The notes under the pieces: model-generated
Told to the model about the DNA's origin: nothing
What the model saw: the letters and a program-made list of their open reading frames with translations, nothing else
The model's database searches: none
Made by a program: the position numbers and the translations under genes
Assembly (NCBI GenBank): GCA_034670405.1
Contig: JAXDDX010000018.1
Location: forward strand, 1,116,501-1,180,500
Length of the DNA: 64,000 bases
Source of the DNA: Hoplostethus atlanticus
Taxonomy: Eukaryota > Chordata > Actinopteri > Trachichthyiformes > Trachichthyidae
Direction of reading: 5' to 3'
Shown here: positions 63,860 through 64,000 of the stretch, piece by piece
How positions within the stretch are numbered: position 1 is the first letter of the stretch
Layout of the letters: the number at the start of each line of letters is the position of its first letter

Positions 63860-64000
63860 GCAATATATGGTGCTGTGGCTGCGGCCCATCCCAAAAACAG
63901 CTTGTTAGCATCCCTCATTGATGACCATGGGTCCAGCTTGCCACAAGCTAACACTGCTAACACGTTGTTTTTAGGGCGGCTGAATAAACATGGGAACATT

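Larger units (their letters stand above)
60811..64000. other. thoc2 5' region and intergenic sequence
   Basis: About 100 bp upstream of the thoc2 start probably holds its transcription start; there is no TATA box. From 60.9 kb on I find no exon with recognisable protein similarity; in particular no XIAP-like sequence, although XIAP follows THOC2 in human. AT-rich, with poly-T at about 61419-61433 and a tandem repeat at the right edge. Confidence 0.5.

Overview
This is vertebrate nuclear DNA, almost certainly from a teleost fish. It holds large spliced genes with GT-AG introns, many CA/CT/CTTT microsatellites, no operons and no bacterial signals. Two genes are recognisable from their proteins. 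The first is gria3 (AMPA receptor subunit GluA3) on the + strand. Its last 10 constitutive coding exons plus both alternative flip/flop exons lie at 6968-32697, and the 5' part, about 230 N-terminal residues, lies outside the window to the left. The second is thoc2 (THO complex subunit 2, mRNA export) on the - strand. It is complete, with 36 coding exons between 60805 (ATG) and 36575 (stop), and encodes an open frame of 1555 codons. The tail-to-tail GRIA3-THOC2 order is the one known from human Xq25, so this is conserved synteny. The compact thoc2 (about 24 kb) fits a ray-finned fish. I could not decide between the gria3a and gria3b duplicates.

Layout: 1-6967, intron of gria3 with microsatellites and no recognised exon. 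6968-9790, five exons for the amino-terminal domain and the linker to the ligand-binding domain. 11635-13340, ligand-binding S1, M1 and the pore loop. 17997-18195, M3 gate. 22928-23175, S2, ending exactly at the R/G RNA-editing site with its intronic hairpin. 23896-24010, flop. 24011-31110, a 7.1 kb intron carrying several transposon remnants. 31111-31225, flip. 32452-32697, M4 and the C-tail, followed by a 3'UTR of about 2 kb. The two genes converge around 34.1-35.1 kb, where polyadenylation signals of both strands intermingle. thoc2 then runs right to left up to a promoter region at about 60.8-60.9 kb. From 60.9 to 64 kb I see no gene, only a short tandem repeat at the right edge.

The two genes are functionally unrelated: a synaptic glutamate-gated channel and a nuclear mRNP export factor. 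The most notable non-coding signals are the R/G editing hairpin, the mutually exclusive exon pair with its frame logic, a DNA transposon nested inside another dispersed repeat between flop and flip, a perfect 16-bp hairpin in a 133-bp thoc2 intron, a 131-bp tandem duplication in the thoc2 3'UTR, and a weak last donor in thoc2 that could give an alternative C-terminus. I found no evidence for a wholly new biological system.
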